Shown: positions 24,097 to 34,075, counted from the stretch's first letter. The stretch: DNA of 64,000 nt from an uncultured Acetatifactor sp. (GCA_910588225.1 CAJUQT010000002.1:83311-147310), one strand, 5' to 3'. The notes: generated by a model not told the origin, from the sequence alone. Translations and numbers: made by a program.

Positions 24097-24140
24097 TATT
24101 ATTTTGCAGAGCTGTCAGGACAATGTGTCGGATCACAGTG

Positions 24141-24791
24141 TCAGGCCACATAGGAATACATGAAGATAAAATGGCATACACTTCCGGCCATGACGAAGAG
24201 ATGGAATACTTCATGTGAGCCGAATTCCCTGTGTCTGGAGTTGAACAGGGGAAGCTTCAGCGCATAGACAACTCCTCCTATGGTGTAGATGATTCCCCCG
24301 GCCAGCAGCCACAGAAAAGCAGCTGTGGAAAGGGTGTCAAACAGTCTGCCGAACACCAGCACACAAACCCAGCCCATGGCAATGTAAATAATGGAGGAAA
24401 ACCATTTGGGACAGGTAATCCAGAAGGCCTTGATCAGCATCCCTGCCAGTGCAATACCCCACACAAGGGCCAGCAAAGTATATCCCAGATTGCCGCCCAG
24501 TACAATCAGGCATACAGGCGTATAGGAGCCGGCGATCAGAACAAAAATCATCATATGGTCCAGCTTGCGGAAGATACGCAGATATTTTCCGGTGAGATTC
24601 ACGGAATGATATGTGGCGCTGGCGCCGTAAAGCAGGATCATACTTGTCATAAATATGGCCATTGCGGCAAAATGCTCTTCCCCTGGGGACATACCGGCTT
24701 TGACAAGCAGCGGTACGGATGCAAAAAGGGCCATTATCATACCGATGAAATGAGTAATAGCACTTCCGGGTTCTCTGATTGTAATCTGCAT
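24141..24791 (-). CDS. Hemolysin III family (PAQR) membrane protein
   Basis: A 216-aa protein with seven predicted membrane segments and the family marks: EPGSAITHFIG near the N-terminus, SATYHSV (about 60), KLDHMMIFVLIAGSYTP (about 77-93) and GSHEVFHLFVMAGSVCHF near the end. The Ser/His/Asp set is thought to bind a metal, as in PAQR receptors. Despite the name, a haemolytic role is not established for most members. GGAGGT precedes the ATG. Confidence 0.9.
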   Translation of the reverse strand: MQITIREPGSAITHFIGMIMALFASVPLLVKAGMSPGEEHFAAMAIFMTSMILLYGASATYHSVNLTGKYLRIFRKLDHMMIFVLIAGSYTPVCLIVLGGNLGYTLLALVWGIALAGMLIKAFWITCPKWFSSIIYIAMGWVCVLVFGRLFDTLSTAAFLWLLAGGIIYTIGGVVYALKLPLFNSRHREFGSHEVFHLFVMAGSVCHFIFMYSYVA

Positions 24792-25085
24792 ATTGATACC
24801 TCCATTCCGGTTATTGTTGTATTTCTGATAACCTGTTATGTCTGTACATTACATACAGACATGACTATCTATCCTGATATTATATCATGCGTCCAAAGTG
24901 CACATGATGGATGGCCATTCGGCCGTTTCCTGCCTTGAATAAGGTTATTATATCATATGCAACTGTAGAAACTGCGTGAAAAAGTTTTCAAAACGTCAAA
25001 ATAAACTTAAATTATGCAATACATAGTTTTGAAAACTATATTGTGGATATAATGATAGTATACCCGGATTGGAGAAATGTCAATA

Positions 25086-25352
25086 CTAATCTTCTTCGAT
25101 TATCTGAATTTCCAGATAGTCAAACTCAATTCCCTCTATAAAATTGTCCTGTGTAAAGCGAGCTTTGTTGTGACGTTTGAACTCGGCTACTGTCTTATCC
25201 AGCCAGATGGGCTTGCTCAGATCGAACTGATAGCAGACTTCCTCCAGAGCGTGAAAAACCTTGTGGGTTCTGGTATCGGAGCTTCCGTCTCCGATGCAGG
25301 TATCCTGCAGCATATGATTATTTTTGAAGGTACGTGCCCATAAACGAAACAT
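25086..25352 (-). CDS. Small conserved protein, 88 aa
   Basis: AAAGGAGG lies eight bases before the ATG. The sequence (MFRLWARTFKNNHMLQD, later THKVFHALEEVCYQFDL and WLDKTVAEFKRHNKARF) looks like a small soluble protein I have seen widely in Lachnospiraceae, without a known role. It is divergent from the alarmone synthetase gene. Confidence 0.75.
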   Translation of the reverse strand: MFRLWARTFKNNHMLQDTCIGDGSSDTRTHKVFHALEEVCYQFDLSKPIWLDKTVAEFKRHNKARFTQDNFIEGIEFDYLEIQIIEED

Positions 25353-25476
25353 ATGTCTTGCCTCCTTTGCAAATGTAGTATGACAGGGTATAATGACATA
25401 CTAATGGATTCCGGGTACAAAATCCATATTTTTTTGCGAACAATGTACATTTTTGAGGAGATTCATGATATAATGA

Positions 25477-26190
25477 ATGTTAGTGAGAAGAATAGGCATG
25501 GCCATGTGGTCTGTTAATAATACGGAAGGGAACAATCAAGGAATTATGGAACTGAGGGAAGGCAATGGAGAGGGAATTGATACCTGGGAAGAGGTTATCC
25601 TTATATATAATGCAGCCTTGAAAATGATTGAGACCAGGATGGCGATTCTGAATGACGAATTTCAGCATGTGCATCAGTACAATCCCATCGAACATATTAA
25701 GGCCCGTATCAAAACCCCTGAAAGCATTGTAAAAAAGCTGAAGAGAGACGGCCGCGAATCCACCATTGAGAATATGATCAAGTATGTGAATGACATTGCA
25801 GGCATTCGAATTATATGCTCTTTTACATCTGATATATATCGAATCGTGGATATGCTGGGAGAGCAGAGAGACATCCATGTGATTGCTGTGAAGGATTATA
25901 TCACTTTTCCGAAGACCAGCGGGTACAAAAGCTATCATATGATTGTCACTGTGCCTGTCTATTTATCGGATAAAACGGTGGACGCAAAGGTGGAGATTCA
26001 GATCAGAACAGTGGCCATGGATTTCTGGGCCAGTCTGGAGCACAAGATTCACTATAAATTTGAGGGTGACGCGCCGGAAGATATTAAGATGGAACTGGTG
26101 GAATGTGCCAAAATGGTGACAGATCTGGATGCAAGGATGCTGAAGCTGAACGAAGAAATACTGACAATTATCCGTGGGCGGGAGCAATAG
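25477..26190 (+). CDS. Small alarmone synthetase, RelQ/YjbM-like
   Basis: The 237-aa protein has only the (p)ppGpp synthetase domain and no HD hydrolase. Marks are RIKTPESIVKKLKR (about 70-85), NDIAGIRIICSF (about 105-117), DYITFPKTSGYKSYHMIV (about 143-160) and VEIQIRTVAMDFWASLEHKIHYK (about 168-190). It makes (p)ppGpp or pGpp from ATP and GDP/GTP in response to stress. The start is uncertain: ATG 25477 gives an unusual N-terminal extension, and inner starts such as 25546 are possible. A TM-anchored coiled-coil gene follows. Confidence 0.88.
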   Translation: MLVRRIGMAMWSVNNTEGNNQGIMELREGNGEGIDTWEEVILIYNAALKMIETRMAILNDEFQHVHQYNPIEHIKARIKTPESIVKKLKRDGRESTIENMIKYVNDIAGIRIICSFTSDIYRIVDMLGEQRDIHVIAVKDYITFPKTSGYKSYHMIVTVPVYLSDKTVDAKVEIQIRTVAMDFWASLEHKIHYKFEGDAPEDIKMELVECAKMVTDLDARMLKLNEEILTIIRGREQ

Positions 26191-26274
26191 AATTTCTGTT
26201 ACAGTTCAGCCGAAAGCTGAACTGCTTTGAACTTTAATTGAGGAAGAAACAAGGCAATGCCGGGAGGAGAACAA

Positions 26275-26901
26275 ATGGATATATTTACGGACAAGCTGGC
26301 CCAGAAACTGACAGCACAGGAGATTATCAAGGCAAACACCGCAGCGGACACAGAAGAACTGAACAGATTGAAAAGCCGGTCTGCAGAGTATACGGAATGT
26401 CTGGTTAAGATGCGGAAGCTGATGGAAGAAGGTGCCGAGAAGCTTTCAGGCATACGTACAGAGAGTGACGAGACCGGCCAGGCGTTGCGCGGGGATATGG
26501 AAGAGCTAAAGGCACTGCTGAGACAATTTAAGGAACAGATGGACGGCATGGAGCAGGCTTTGGGCGTTCAGCTGGAAGCCGCGCTGAGAGCACCGGAAGA
26601 GAAGCTGGATCAGCTCTGTGGCCAGCTGGAAGCGCAGTCTGCGGTGCAGCTGACTGAGAAGTTCGATTCCCTGGAAGAGAATGTACACAAAGAATGTGTG
26701 AAGGTATACCGCAACGTGCAGGCTGTGCTGGTAGAGGAAAGTGGCAGGCAGGGGGAAGGCCTGACAGATGTGAAGGCAGGTGTGACCTCCCTGAAAGGAA
26801 AGATTAATGCCATACTGACAGTTTCTGTGCTGGCCATGATTTTTTCATTGCTGGGCATAGTGATGCAGATTCTGGGGCGGCTGAATCTGCTGCCTTTCTA
26901 G
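26275..26901 (+). CDS. Coiled-coil protein with C-terminal membrane anchor
   Basis: The 208-aa protein is mostly Glu/Gln/Leu-rich helix with coiled-coil character (about residues 15-165) and ends in a single membrane segment (ILTVSVLAMIFSLLGIVM). It would hang in the cytoplasm or outside from a tail anchor. GGGAGGA lies seven bases before ATG 26275, making it a better start than 26257. Function unknown. Confidence 0.65.
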   Translation: MDIFTDKLAQKLTAQEIIKANTAADTEELNRLKSRSAEYTECLVKMRKLMEEGAEKLSGIRTESDETGQALRGDMEELKALLRQFKEQMDGMEQALGVQLEAALRAPEEKLDQLCGQLEAQSAVQLTEKFDSLEENVHKECVKVYRNVQAVLVEESGRQGEGLTDVKAGVTSLKGKINAILTVSVLAMIFSLLGIVMQILGRLNLLPF

Positions 26902-27041
26902 GAAAGGGCGGGAGCAATGCTTCCCATACAGGCAATGTCTGAAAGGGCGGGCAATGCCTGAAGGAGATGGGCAATACCTGCAAGAGGCAAAAGATCGTCA
27001 AGGAGACAGACAATGCCGCAGGCATGGAGGAAACGTTTAAA

Positions 27042-27611
27042 ATGATGGCAAAGGAATTGTGGAAGCCGGGAAATATGCTCTATCCCCTGCCGGTGGTTAT
27101 GGTGAGCATGGCGGACAGAGACGGGAAGATGAATATTATCACCATTGCATGGGCGGGTACCGTATGCACGAATCCGCCCATGCTCAGTATATCCGTGAGA
27201 CCGGAAAGGTATTCTTATCTGATTCTGAAGGAGACAGGGGAATTTGTGGTGAACCTGACTACCAGAGAGCTGGCTTATGCCACTGATTACTGCGGGGTGA
27301 AAAGCGGCGCGGAAGTGGATAAGTTCAGAGAGACAGGGCTGACGCCTCTTCCGGCGGAGAAGGTGAAGGCGCCTCTGATCGGAGAGAGCCCTGTGAATCT
27401 GGAGTGCAGAGTATGCCGGCTGATGCCTCTGGGATCCCATCATATGTTCCTTGCGGAAGTTGTGGCTGTACATGCGGACAGGAAATATATGGATGAGAAG
27501 AGCAAGTTTCACCTGGAAAAAGCGGACCCCATAGTCTATTCTCACGGCGCTTATTATGTGTGTGGAGAGCAGTTGGGAACCTTTGGATACAGTGTGAAAA
27601 GGATGGGATAG
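27042..27611 (+). CDS. Flavin reductase / flavoredoxin family protein
   Basis: The 189-residue protein is a flavin reductase-like FMN-binding split barrel: PLPVVMVSMADRDGKMNIITIAWAGTVCTNPPMLSISVRPERYSY, read over residues about 15-60, is the FMN-binding pattern, and the rest (FVVNLTT, SGAEVDKF, ECRVCRLMPLGSHHMFLAEV) agrees. It likely transfers electrons to or from an FMN partner. GGAGG at 27026-27030 points to ATG 27042, not the longer 26967 start. The two GT-C-like genes follow immediately (stop 27611, next start 27613). Confidence 0.88.
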   Translation: MMAKELWKPGNMLYPLPVVMVSMADRDGKMNIITIAWAGTVCTNPPMLSISVRPERYSYLILKETGEFVVNLTTRELAYATDYCGVKSGAEVDKFRETGLTPLPAEKVKAPLIGESPVNLECRVCRLMPLGSHHMFLAEVVAVHADRKYMDEKSKFHLEKADPIVYSHGAYYVCGEQLGTFGYSVKRMG

Positions 27612-27612
27612 C

Positions 27613-28869
27613 ATGACGTTGACCAAAAAAATGGAACGCTATGAAAAGAGAACGGACAGACTTTTTTTCGGGATCCTGCTGATACTGTATTCGATGCTGA
27701 TGTTCGTGTTGTTCTACAGACAGGCTATCGAGTATCAGGGGATTTATTTTTCTGACATGAAGGCATACATACTGGAGACGCAGGGGCTGGAAAGCGGATA
27801 TGAATTCCCGTACAGGTTCTTTTTCTGGCTCTCGAGAATCTGGATGCCGGTGATGGGGGCGGAGGCTGCGGTGGCTTTTTCCACCACATTTCTGAATTCC
27901 CTGAGTGTGCTTCTGCTGAAATATTACATGGAGAAAACGTTAAAAGAGTATGCCCGCAGGCAGCAGGTAAAGTGGAACCTTCTGTGGGACGCGGCAGTAA
28001 ATCTGGCGGTATTTTCTCTTTTTTTTGTATCCATGTACTATGGCCCCAAAGATGAAAAAATCTGGGGGTATCAGTATATTTACCGCTGTAATGGCATCCT
28101 GACGCCCAATCCATACTGGAATGCAACCTATCTGGCCGTGAGGCCTTTTTCCATTATCTGCTTTTTCCTGACGGCGGAGATTCTGGAAAAGTATGAGCGT
28201 GAAATCCCCGTGAAAAAGGCGGTGTATTTGTCACTGTTCAGCTTTCTGGCCGCCTTTACCAAACCAAGCTTTCACTTTATTTTGCTGCCGGTGGTGGGAT
28301 TGACGCTTCTGTACCGCCTGCTGGCCGCCAGATTTGCCAACTGGAAGAACACGTTACTGTTCGGCTACTGCTTTCTGCCCACGGGATTTCTGCTTATTTT
28401 CCAGTTTCTGGGCGTATTTACCGGCCAGAATGTGCGCGGGGAGGAGACGGGCATCGGAATTGAGCTGGGAAAAGCCTGGCATATTCATTCTTTTAACATT
28501 CCGCTGAGTATCCTGCTGGCCCTGCTTTTTCCTTTCTGCATCCTGGCACTGAACTTCAGGGAGCTGAAAAAGGACAGCCAGTTCAGACTGGCCTGGCAGC
28601 TGATGGCAGCGGGGTTGCTGAGTTTTCTGTTTCTGTATGAGAAAGGGTTTCGTCTGGTGCATCTGAACTTTTCCTGGGGCTATATGCACGGACTTTTCTT
28701 TGTGTTTGTCATATGTGTGCTGCGGATGCTGAAAAATCTTATGGGCTGGAAGCCCTGGATTTTCGGGGTATTTGTAATCCCTGAACTGTATCTGTATCTG
28801 TATCATCTGCAGTGCGGAATAGAATTTTTCCTGTATCTATATCAGGGAAATAACGCGGGGGTTTTCTGA
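27613..28869 (+). CDS. Polytopic membrane protein, possible GT-C glycosyltransferase
   Basis: The 418-aa protein has about ten hydrophobic segments from residue 17 to the end. The first loop after the first segment contains FSDMKAYI (Asp at about 43), in the position of the acidic catalytic residue of GT-C enzymes using lipid-linked sugar donors. I recognise no specific family. Its stop overlaps the start of a clearer GT39-like gene, so the two are translated together and may glycosylate a lipid or protein at the membrane. Confidence 0.65.
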   Translation: MTLTKKMERYEKRTDRLFFGILLILYSMLMFVLFYRQAIEYQGIYFSDMKAYILETQGLESGYEFPYRFFFWLSRIWMPVMGAEAAVAFSTTFLNSLSVLLLKYYMEKTLKEYARRQQVKWNLLWDAAVNLAVFSLFFVSMYYGPKDEKIWGYQYIYRCNGILTPNPYWNATYLAVRPFSIICFFLTAEILEKYEREIPVKKAVYLSLFSFLAAFTKPSFHFILLPVVGLTLLYRLLAARFANWKNTLLFGYCFLPTGFLLIFQFLGVFTGQNVRGEETGIGIELGKAWHIHSFNIPLSILLALLFPFCILALNFRELKKDSQFRLAWQLMAAGLLSFLFLYEKGFRLVHLNFSWGYMHGLFFVFVICVLRMLKNLMGWKPWIFGVFVIPELYLYLYHLQCGIEFFLYLYQGNNAGVF

Positions 28870-30452
28870 TGGGAGAGAGAAATAAAGAGCGCTGGTTTTT
28901 CTGGGGGATTCTGATAGGGGCGGTACTGGTCCGCGGCATCGGATTCGTGGAGATTCCCGCAGGAGTGAATCAGGACGAGGCTATGGCCGGTGTGGACGCA
29001 TGGGCTCTGTCAAAATATGGAACAGACCGTTTCGGCATATACCTGCCGGTACATCTCACGGCATGGAAATATGGACAGATGAGCGCATTGCTGTCCTATT
29101 GCATGATTCCCTTTATCAAGATCTTCGGATTCGGCACCCTGGCAGTGCGGCTTCCCATGCTTCTGGCCAGCTGCGGCTCCGTGGCGCTGGTATATCTGGC
29201 GGGGAAACGGCTTTTTAACACCAGGGCGGCCTTGGGACTGATGGCGCTTACCGCAGTAAACCCCTGGCATTTCATGCAGAGCCGCTGGTCCCTGGACTGC
29301 AACCTTTTTCCACATGTATTTCTGCTGGCCTTCTGGCTGTTGCTGCTGGGACTGGAAAAAAGGAGATATCTGTATGCTTCCATGATTTTCTTTGGCCTGA
29401 CATTTTACTGCTATGGTGTGGCGGTTTATTCTGTGACTCCGTTTCTGGCAGTGTTCGCGCTGTGGTGTCTGTGGAAAAGGCAGCTGAAATGCAGGGAAAT
29501 TCTGCTGTGCATCGCCCTGTTTTTGCTGGTGGCGCTGCCGGAGATTCTGGTGATGGCAATCAATTTCTTCGGGTGGTCCACAATTGAAACGCCGTTTTTT
29601 ACCATGAGTTATTTTCCGGAAAGTATCCGTTCCGCAGATATTCTGTTCCTGAATTTTTCCTTTGAACAGCTGGGGCGCAACTTCCTTGCCATGATACGGA
29701 CCTGTATTCTGCAGACACCCGATCAGCTGTACAATTCCCTTCCTGCTTTTGGCCCGCTCTATCATATCTCTATTCCCTTTATGCTGTTGGGAGCGGTATC
29801 TTTTACAGGGGATATGTGCCGGGAAAAGGATATGGCCCGGAAGACGGAAATGCTGGCTTTGTGGGGATTTTTACTTACCGGGATCTGGACGGGACTTCTC
29901 ACGTTTGAAGTGAATGTAAACAGAATCAATATCATTTATTTTCCGCTGATTTTCATGTGCGGATACGGCATCTGGAAAGTGGCCGGGCGCTGGAAGAGGA
30001 TGCTTCCCTTTATCGGAGCTGCTTACGCAGTATGTTTTGGGCTGTTTCTGGGAACCTACTTTACCACATTTGCCGGAGAAATCGGCAGGCTTTTCAATGT
30101 AAATTTCCTGGAAGCAGTGAAGGAAGCGGACGGGGAGACAGAGTATGCCAGGCTGTATATTACCGGGAATATGGACTGGCAGTATAACCTGTCCATGGCG
30201 GAGATTCTGACGCATTATGCATGCGAAATTGACGCTGCTTATTATCAGGAGAAAACGAATTATAACGGTGGCCGGGAGCTTCTTCCCTACAGTGAAAGGT
30301 ATCACTTTATCAATGTGGACTATGAACAGACGGTGGATGCGGAGGGACTGTACCTGATTCACATATCCGAGCTGGACAGAATGCCTTTTGCATATCGGGT
30401 GTTGAAAGAGGAGGGAAATTATTACCTGCTGGTGCCGGCCGAACCGGAATGA
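28869..30452 (+). CDS. GT39-like membrane glycosyltransferase
   Basis: The 527-aa protein shows the ArnT/PMT-like pattern: an N-terminal segment, then an external loop with GVNQDEAMAGVDAWALSKYG (residues about 35-55; the DE is the catalytic acidic pair), then RLPMLLASCGSVALVYLAGKRLFNTRAAL and NPWHFMQSRWSLDCN. About ten membrane segments are followed by an external C-terminal domain (about 400-527). Family members move a sugar from polyprenyl phosphate to an outer-surface acceptor. It overlaps the preceding gene by one base. Confidence 0.8.
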   Translation: MGERNKERWFFWGILIGAVLVRGIGFVEIPAGVNQDEAMAGVDAWALSKYGTDRFGIYLPVHLTAWKYGQMSALLSYCMIPFIKIFGFGTLAVRLPMLLASCGSVALVYLAGKRLFNTRAALGLMALTAVNPWHFMQSRWSLDCNLFPHVFLLAFWLLLLGLEKRRYLYASMIFFGLTFYCYGVAVYSVTPFLAVFALWCLWKRQLKCREILLCIALFLLVALPEILVMAINFFGWSTIETPFFTMSYFPESIRSADILFLNFSFEQLGRNFLAMIRTCILQTPDQLYNSLPAFGPLYHISIPFMLLGAVSFTGDMCREKDMARKTEMLALWGFLLTGIWTGLLTFEVNVNRINIIYFPLIFMCGYGIWKVAGRWKRMLPFIGAAYAVCFGLFLGTYFTTFAGEIGRLFNVNFLEAVKEADGETEYARLYITGNMDWQYNLSMAEILTHYACEIDAAYYQEKTNYNGGRELLPYSERYHFINVDYEQTVDAEGLYLIHISELDRMPFAYRVLKEEGNYYLLVPAEPE

Positions 30453-30702
30453 GGAAGGATGTGCTGTGCGTTGAGGGCAGAGCTGTACAAAGTTGTTACA
30501 AAAATGATGCATAAAATCCCGGACAGCGGGGGAGAATCAACTTTACAAGCGGAGAAAATATTGATACAATAGGCGATACAGCGCAGTTTCTCATGCCGGG
30601 ATAAGACAAATGCCGGAGAAGGGGCAATGGTCCCATGTGAAACCGGCTGTAATACAAATGTATGGCTGCCGCTGAGTATAGCTGGAAGAAATTGGAAGAC
30701 GG
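30453..30702. promoter_or_regulatory. Upstream region of the wall-hydrolase gene
   Basis: About 250 bases without a gene between the glycosyltransferase and the M23 gene. TTGATA near 30559 and AT-rich stretches could form a promoter, but I cannot place it with certainty. Confidence 0.35.
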
Positions 30703-32274
30703 ATGAAAAAGAAGAAAAATTATAAAAAATACAAATTTACATATATTAAAGCTACAGTGACCACACTTTTTCTGGGTGTGATGCTGGTGAAAGGATATAC
30801 GCCTTATGAGCAGGCGGGAGAGAACTTTTTTCACATACAGATAAACGGCCGGGATGTGGGAACCCTGGGGGATAAGGAACAGATAGAAGAACTGCTGCTG
30901 CAGGCCCGGAAGAATGTGGCGGCTTCCAGTGACGAGCTGATGTTCATGGAGACGGACATGGTTGTTCTGGGAGAGGAAGTGCTCTGGGGAGAGGTGGATA
31001 AGGAAGAGGATGTGCTGCTGAGAATGGAGCAGGCGCTGAAATCCGGAATACGTGAAACCATGCACCGCTCCTATACGCTGAAGCTGAACGAGTATATCAT
31101 TAATCTTGCCAGTCTGGAAGATGTACAGGCACTGCTTCAGGCTGCCATTGACAAGTATGGCAATGATGGAAAATTTACCGTGGCTCTGAGAAATGTCTCA
31201 GACCGGGAATTCAGTGTACTGAGCGCGGAAGTGGCGGAGGCCGACGAGGAAGAGGAACAGGTGCGGCCCGCTTACACGGAAGCGGGGGTACAGTGTGTGA
31301 TTTCCGGAATCACAGGGGAGCCGGAGACAAAGGAGAGAACAGACTTCTCGGATTATGAGCTGGGCATTCAGAGCATGGCCTTTGCCGAGGATGTGGAGAT
31401 TGTGGAGGTATATCTGCCGGAAAGCCAGCTGACATCCCTGGAGGATGCCGTCAATCTGGTGGTCATGGAACAGGAGACACCCAGTATATATGAGGTGGTT
31501 TCCGGAGATACCCTGTCTGAAATCGCCATAAAGGTCAACATTCCCATGGACAAAATCGTGGAGATGAACGACAGTCTGGAAGACGAGGAAAGTACACTGC
31601 ACATTGGGGATAAGCTTTTTATCACAGTGCCGGAACCGGAGCTGTCCGTGACCAGAGTGGAAGAGAACTATTATGAGGAAAGCTATGACGCGGACATAGT
31701 TTATATTGACAATGACAACTGGTATACTACGAAGACTGTGGTGCATCAGCAGCCTTCTGCGGGCTTCCGCAAGGTAGTGGCGGATGTGACTTATATGAAT
31801 GACAAGGAAATCAGCCGTGAAATCCTGAAGGAAGAGGTTGTCATGGAGGCTGTGGCGAAGGTAGTAGAGAGAGGGACCAGAATTCCTCCCACTTATATCA
31901 AGCCCATCTCGGGCGGTCGCCAGAGCTCGGGCTTCGGCAGGAGGAATGCACCCACCAAAGGCGCCAGCTCCTATCATAAGGGGATTGACTGGGCTACGCC
32001 TACGGGAACGGCTGTCTATGCATCCTGCGGCGGTACGGTTACCAGAGCCGGATGGGGAAGTGGTTACGGCTATGTGGTCTATATCGATCACGAGGACGGA
32101 AGACAGACCAGGTACGGCCATCTCAGCAAAGTGCTGGTCAATGTGGGACAGCAGGTGAAGCAGGGGGAGAAGATTGCACTCAGCGGAAATACCGGCGTCA
32201 GTACAGGACCCCATATCCACTTTGAGATATTGATCAACGGTTCCCAGGTAGACCCGCTGAAGTATCTGGATTGA
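30703..32274 (+). CDS. Cell-wall endopeptidase with LysM, G5 and M23 domains
   Basis: A 523-aa surface protein: N-terminal basic stretch and a membrane/signal segment (about 12-27), a helical linker, a LysM domain YEVVSGDTLSEIA (about 263-310), a G5 domain (about 325-395, ending VVERGT), and a C-terminal M23 peptidase with HKGIDW (about 425), HLSK and HIHFE. The three His and Asp make a zinc site that cuts peptidoglycan peptides. The LysM and G5 bind wall glycans. This order is typical of Clostridia SpoIIQ-like or growth hydrolases. It stands before murA, another wall gene. Confidence 0.92.
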   Translation: MKKKKNYKKYKFTYIKATVTTLFLGVMLVKGYTPYEQAGENFFHIQINGRDVGTLGDKEQIEELLLQARKNVAASSDELMFMETDMVVLGEEVLWGEVDKEEDVLLRMEQALKSGIRETMHRSYTLKLNEYIINLASLEDVQALLQAAIDKYGNDGKFTVALRNVSDREFSVLSAEVAEADEEEEQVRPAYTEAGVQCVISGITGEPETKERTDFSDYELGIQSMAFAEDVEIVEVYLPESQLTSLEDAVNLVVMEQETPSIYEVVSGDTLSEIAIKVNIPMDKIVEMNDSLEDEESTLHIGDKLFITVPEPELSVTRVEENYYEESYDADIVYIDNDNWYTTKTVVHQQPSAGFRKVVADVTYMNDKEISREILKEEVVMEAVAKVVERGTRIPPTYIKPISGGRQSSGFGRRNAPTKGASSYHKGIDWATPTGTAVYASCGGTVTRAGWGSGYGYVVYIDHEDGRQTRYGHLSKVLVNVGQQVKQGEKIALSGNTGVSTGPHIHFEILINGSQVDPLKYLD

Positions 32275-32404
32275 TGCATGAGAATGCATGTTCGGTTTAC
32301 AAATGAGGGAAAATGTGGTAATATTGCTTTTGTTAAAGAATAAGAAAGTAATTTTACTATAGATAATTGAATAAAGCAATCAATCTCAGGCAGAGGAAAA
32401 TAAG

Positions 32405-33700
32405 ATGGAACAATATGCAATCAAAGGTGGAAATCCTCTGGTTGGCGATGTGGAAATAGCGGGTGCGAAGAATGCGGCACTCCCGGTTTTTGCTGCGGCA
32501 GCCATGACGGATGAAACCGTATATATAGACAATATTCCGGATGTAAGCGACATTGATGTGATTTTAAACGCCATGAGCAGTATCGGCGTGACAGTGAAAC
32601 GAATGGACAGGCATAAGGTTTTGATAAATGCCGGAAATATCCACAATCTGACTATTGAAAATGAGGGGTGTAAGAAGATCAGAGGCTCCTATTATCTGCT
32701 GGGAGCGTTTTTAGGAAAATATAAGCATGCGGAGGTTGTACTGCCGGGGGGCTGTGACATTGGCTATCGGGCCATCGACCAGCATTTGAAAGGATTTCGG
32801 GCGTTGGGCGCGGAGGTGATCATCGAACATGGCCTGATTAAGGCCAGGGCGGAGCACCTCCGGGGCGGACATGTATATATGGATAAGGTCAGCGTGGGTG
32901 CCACCATCAATGTGATGATGGCGGCGGCGCTTGCGGAGGGTGCCACCACCATTGAGAACTCTGCAAAAGAACCCCATGTGGTGGATGTGGCTAATTTCCT
33001 GAACAGTATGGGCGCCAATGTGAAGGGCGCGGGGACGGATGTCATCAGAATCAAGGGGGTACCCAGACTTCACGGCACAGACTATACCATTATTCCGGAT
33101 CAGATAGAGGCCGGTACCTATATGTTTGCCGCGGCAGTGACAAAGGGCGATGTGACGGTTAAAAATGTCATTCCCAAACATCTGGAATCCATCACGGCCA
33201 AGCTGCTGGAGATTGGCTGTGAAGTGAAAGAGGCGGACGACAGTATCCGGGTGGTTGCGTCGAAGCCGCTGGTGCACTCTCAGGTGCGGACCCTTCCCTA
33301 CCCCGGCTTCCCCACGGACATGCAGCCCCAGATAACCGTGGCGCTGGCCCTGGCGAAGGGAACCAGCATTGTGACGGAGAGCATCTATGAGAATCGCTTT
33401 AAATATGTGGACGAGTTAATCAGAATGGGCGCTGATATCAAGGTGGAAGGCGGAGACACGGCCATCATTGACGGCGTGGGCAAATATACGGGAGCCAGCA
33501 TCACGGTGCCGGACCTTCGGGCGGGAGCGGCTCTTGTGACGGCGGCTCTGGCAGCGGAAGGATTTACTTTGGTGGACGACATCCGGTACATTGAGCGGGG
33601 ATATGAAGACTTTCCCTTAAAGCTGCGGAATCTGGGAGCCCAGATTGAGGTGGTGGAATCGGAAAAGGAATACCAGAAATTTAAGTTAAAGGTAGGATGA
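32405..33700 (+). CDS. murA: UDP-N-acetylglucosamine 1-carboxyvinyltransferase MurA
   Basis: The 431-aa enzyme adds enolpyruvate from PEP to UDP-GlcNAc, the first step of peptidoglycan precursor synthesis. It has GNPLVGDVEIAGAKNAALP at the start (Lys22 and Asn23 region), the catalytic Cys in LPGGCDIGYRAIDQHLKG (about residue 118; fosfomycin target), and FPTDMQPQ with the catalytic Asp (about 305). Length and motifs are complete. CAGAGGA precedes the ATG. A terminator closes it at 33751-33777, beyond which accessory DNA begins. Confidence 0.97.
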   Translation: MEQYAIKGGNPLVGDVEIAGAKNAALPVFAAAAMTDETVYIDNIPDVSDIDVILNAMSSIGVTVKRMDRHKVLINAGNIHNLTIENEGCKKIRGSYYLLGAFLGKYKHAEVVLPGGCDIGYRAIDQHLKGFRALGAEVIIEHGLIKARAEHLRGGHVYMDKVSVGATINVMMAAALAEGATTIENSAKEPHVVDVANFLNSMGANVKGAGTDVIRIKGVPRLHGTDYTIIPDQIEAGTYMFAAAVTKGDVTVKNVIPKHLESITAKLLEIGCEVKEADDSIRVVASKPLVHSQVRTLPYPGFPTDMQPQITVALALAKGTSIVTESIYENRFKYVDELIRMGADIKVEGGDTAIIDGVGKYTGASITVPDLRAGAALVTAALAAEGFTLVDDIRYIERGYEDFPLKLRNLGAQIEVVESEKEYQKFKLKVG

Positions 33701-33750
33701 AGTTAAGACTGAAAATGTCAGGATAAACAGAAGATAGAACATTGGAAAAG

Positions 33751-33777
33751 CTGTTGCAGGATATGCAGCAGTTTTTT
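33751..33777 (+). terminator. Rho-independent terminator after murA
   Basis: CTGTTGCA and TGCAGCAG (one G-T pair) form a short stem followed directly by TTTTTT. Confidence 0.75.
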
Positions 33778-34075
33778 GTTGGGTTTTATTCCCGCGAGCA
33801 ACGAGCCAAGCGGGCATGCTTGCATGTACATTTGTGTCATCACGTCAGGCAGATAGCCTAATTTTGTATTTAACTTGTTTTACGTTATTTAACTCGTTTC
33901 AACTCAATTTACTTGATTGTCTGATTTTACGCAATAGCTAGAAAACGTAGATAAAAATGTAAAAATCCCTTTCTGGAGGGAATTTCTTCTTGGAAGTGTG
34001 CTGGTCTGGACATCTCTACCCAGAACCAGCACTTTGTATGGGCGAATGCGCATGGCAGTTATCTTCTGCTCTCCA
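33778..34075. other. Gene-free left edge of accessory region 2
   Basis: No gene is seen. An inverted repeat of 12-13 bases (GTGCTGGTCTGG and CCAGAACCAGCAC, about 33997-34034) with a ten-base spacer lies near its right end and may be a terminator or a recombinase site. AT-rich short repeats of TTTAACTCGTTT type occur at 33870-33910. Confidence 0.45.

Noticed and set aside
24231..24938. 235-codon open frame on the plus strand
   Set aside because: Antisense to the hemolysin III gene, whose membrane segments and motifs are clear.
31198..32379. 393-codon open frame on the minus strand
   Set aside because: Lies opposite the M23 endopeptidase gene, has no ribosome site and reads as His/Leu-rich shadow of a GC-rich gene.
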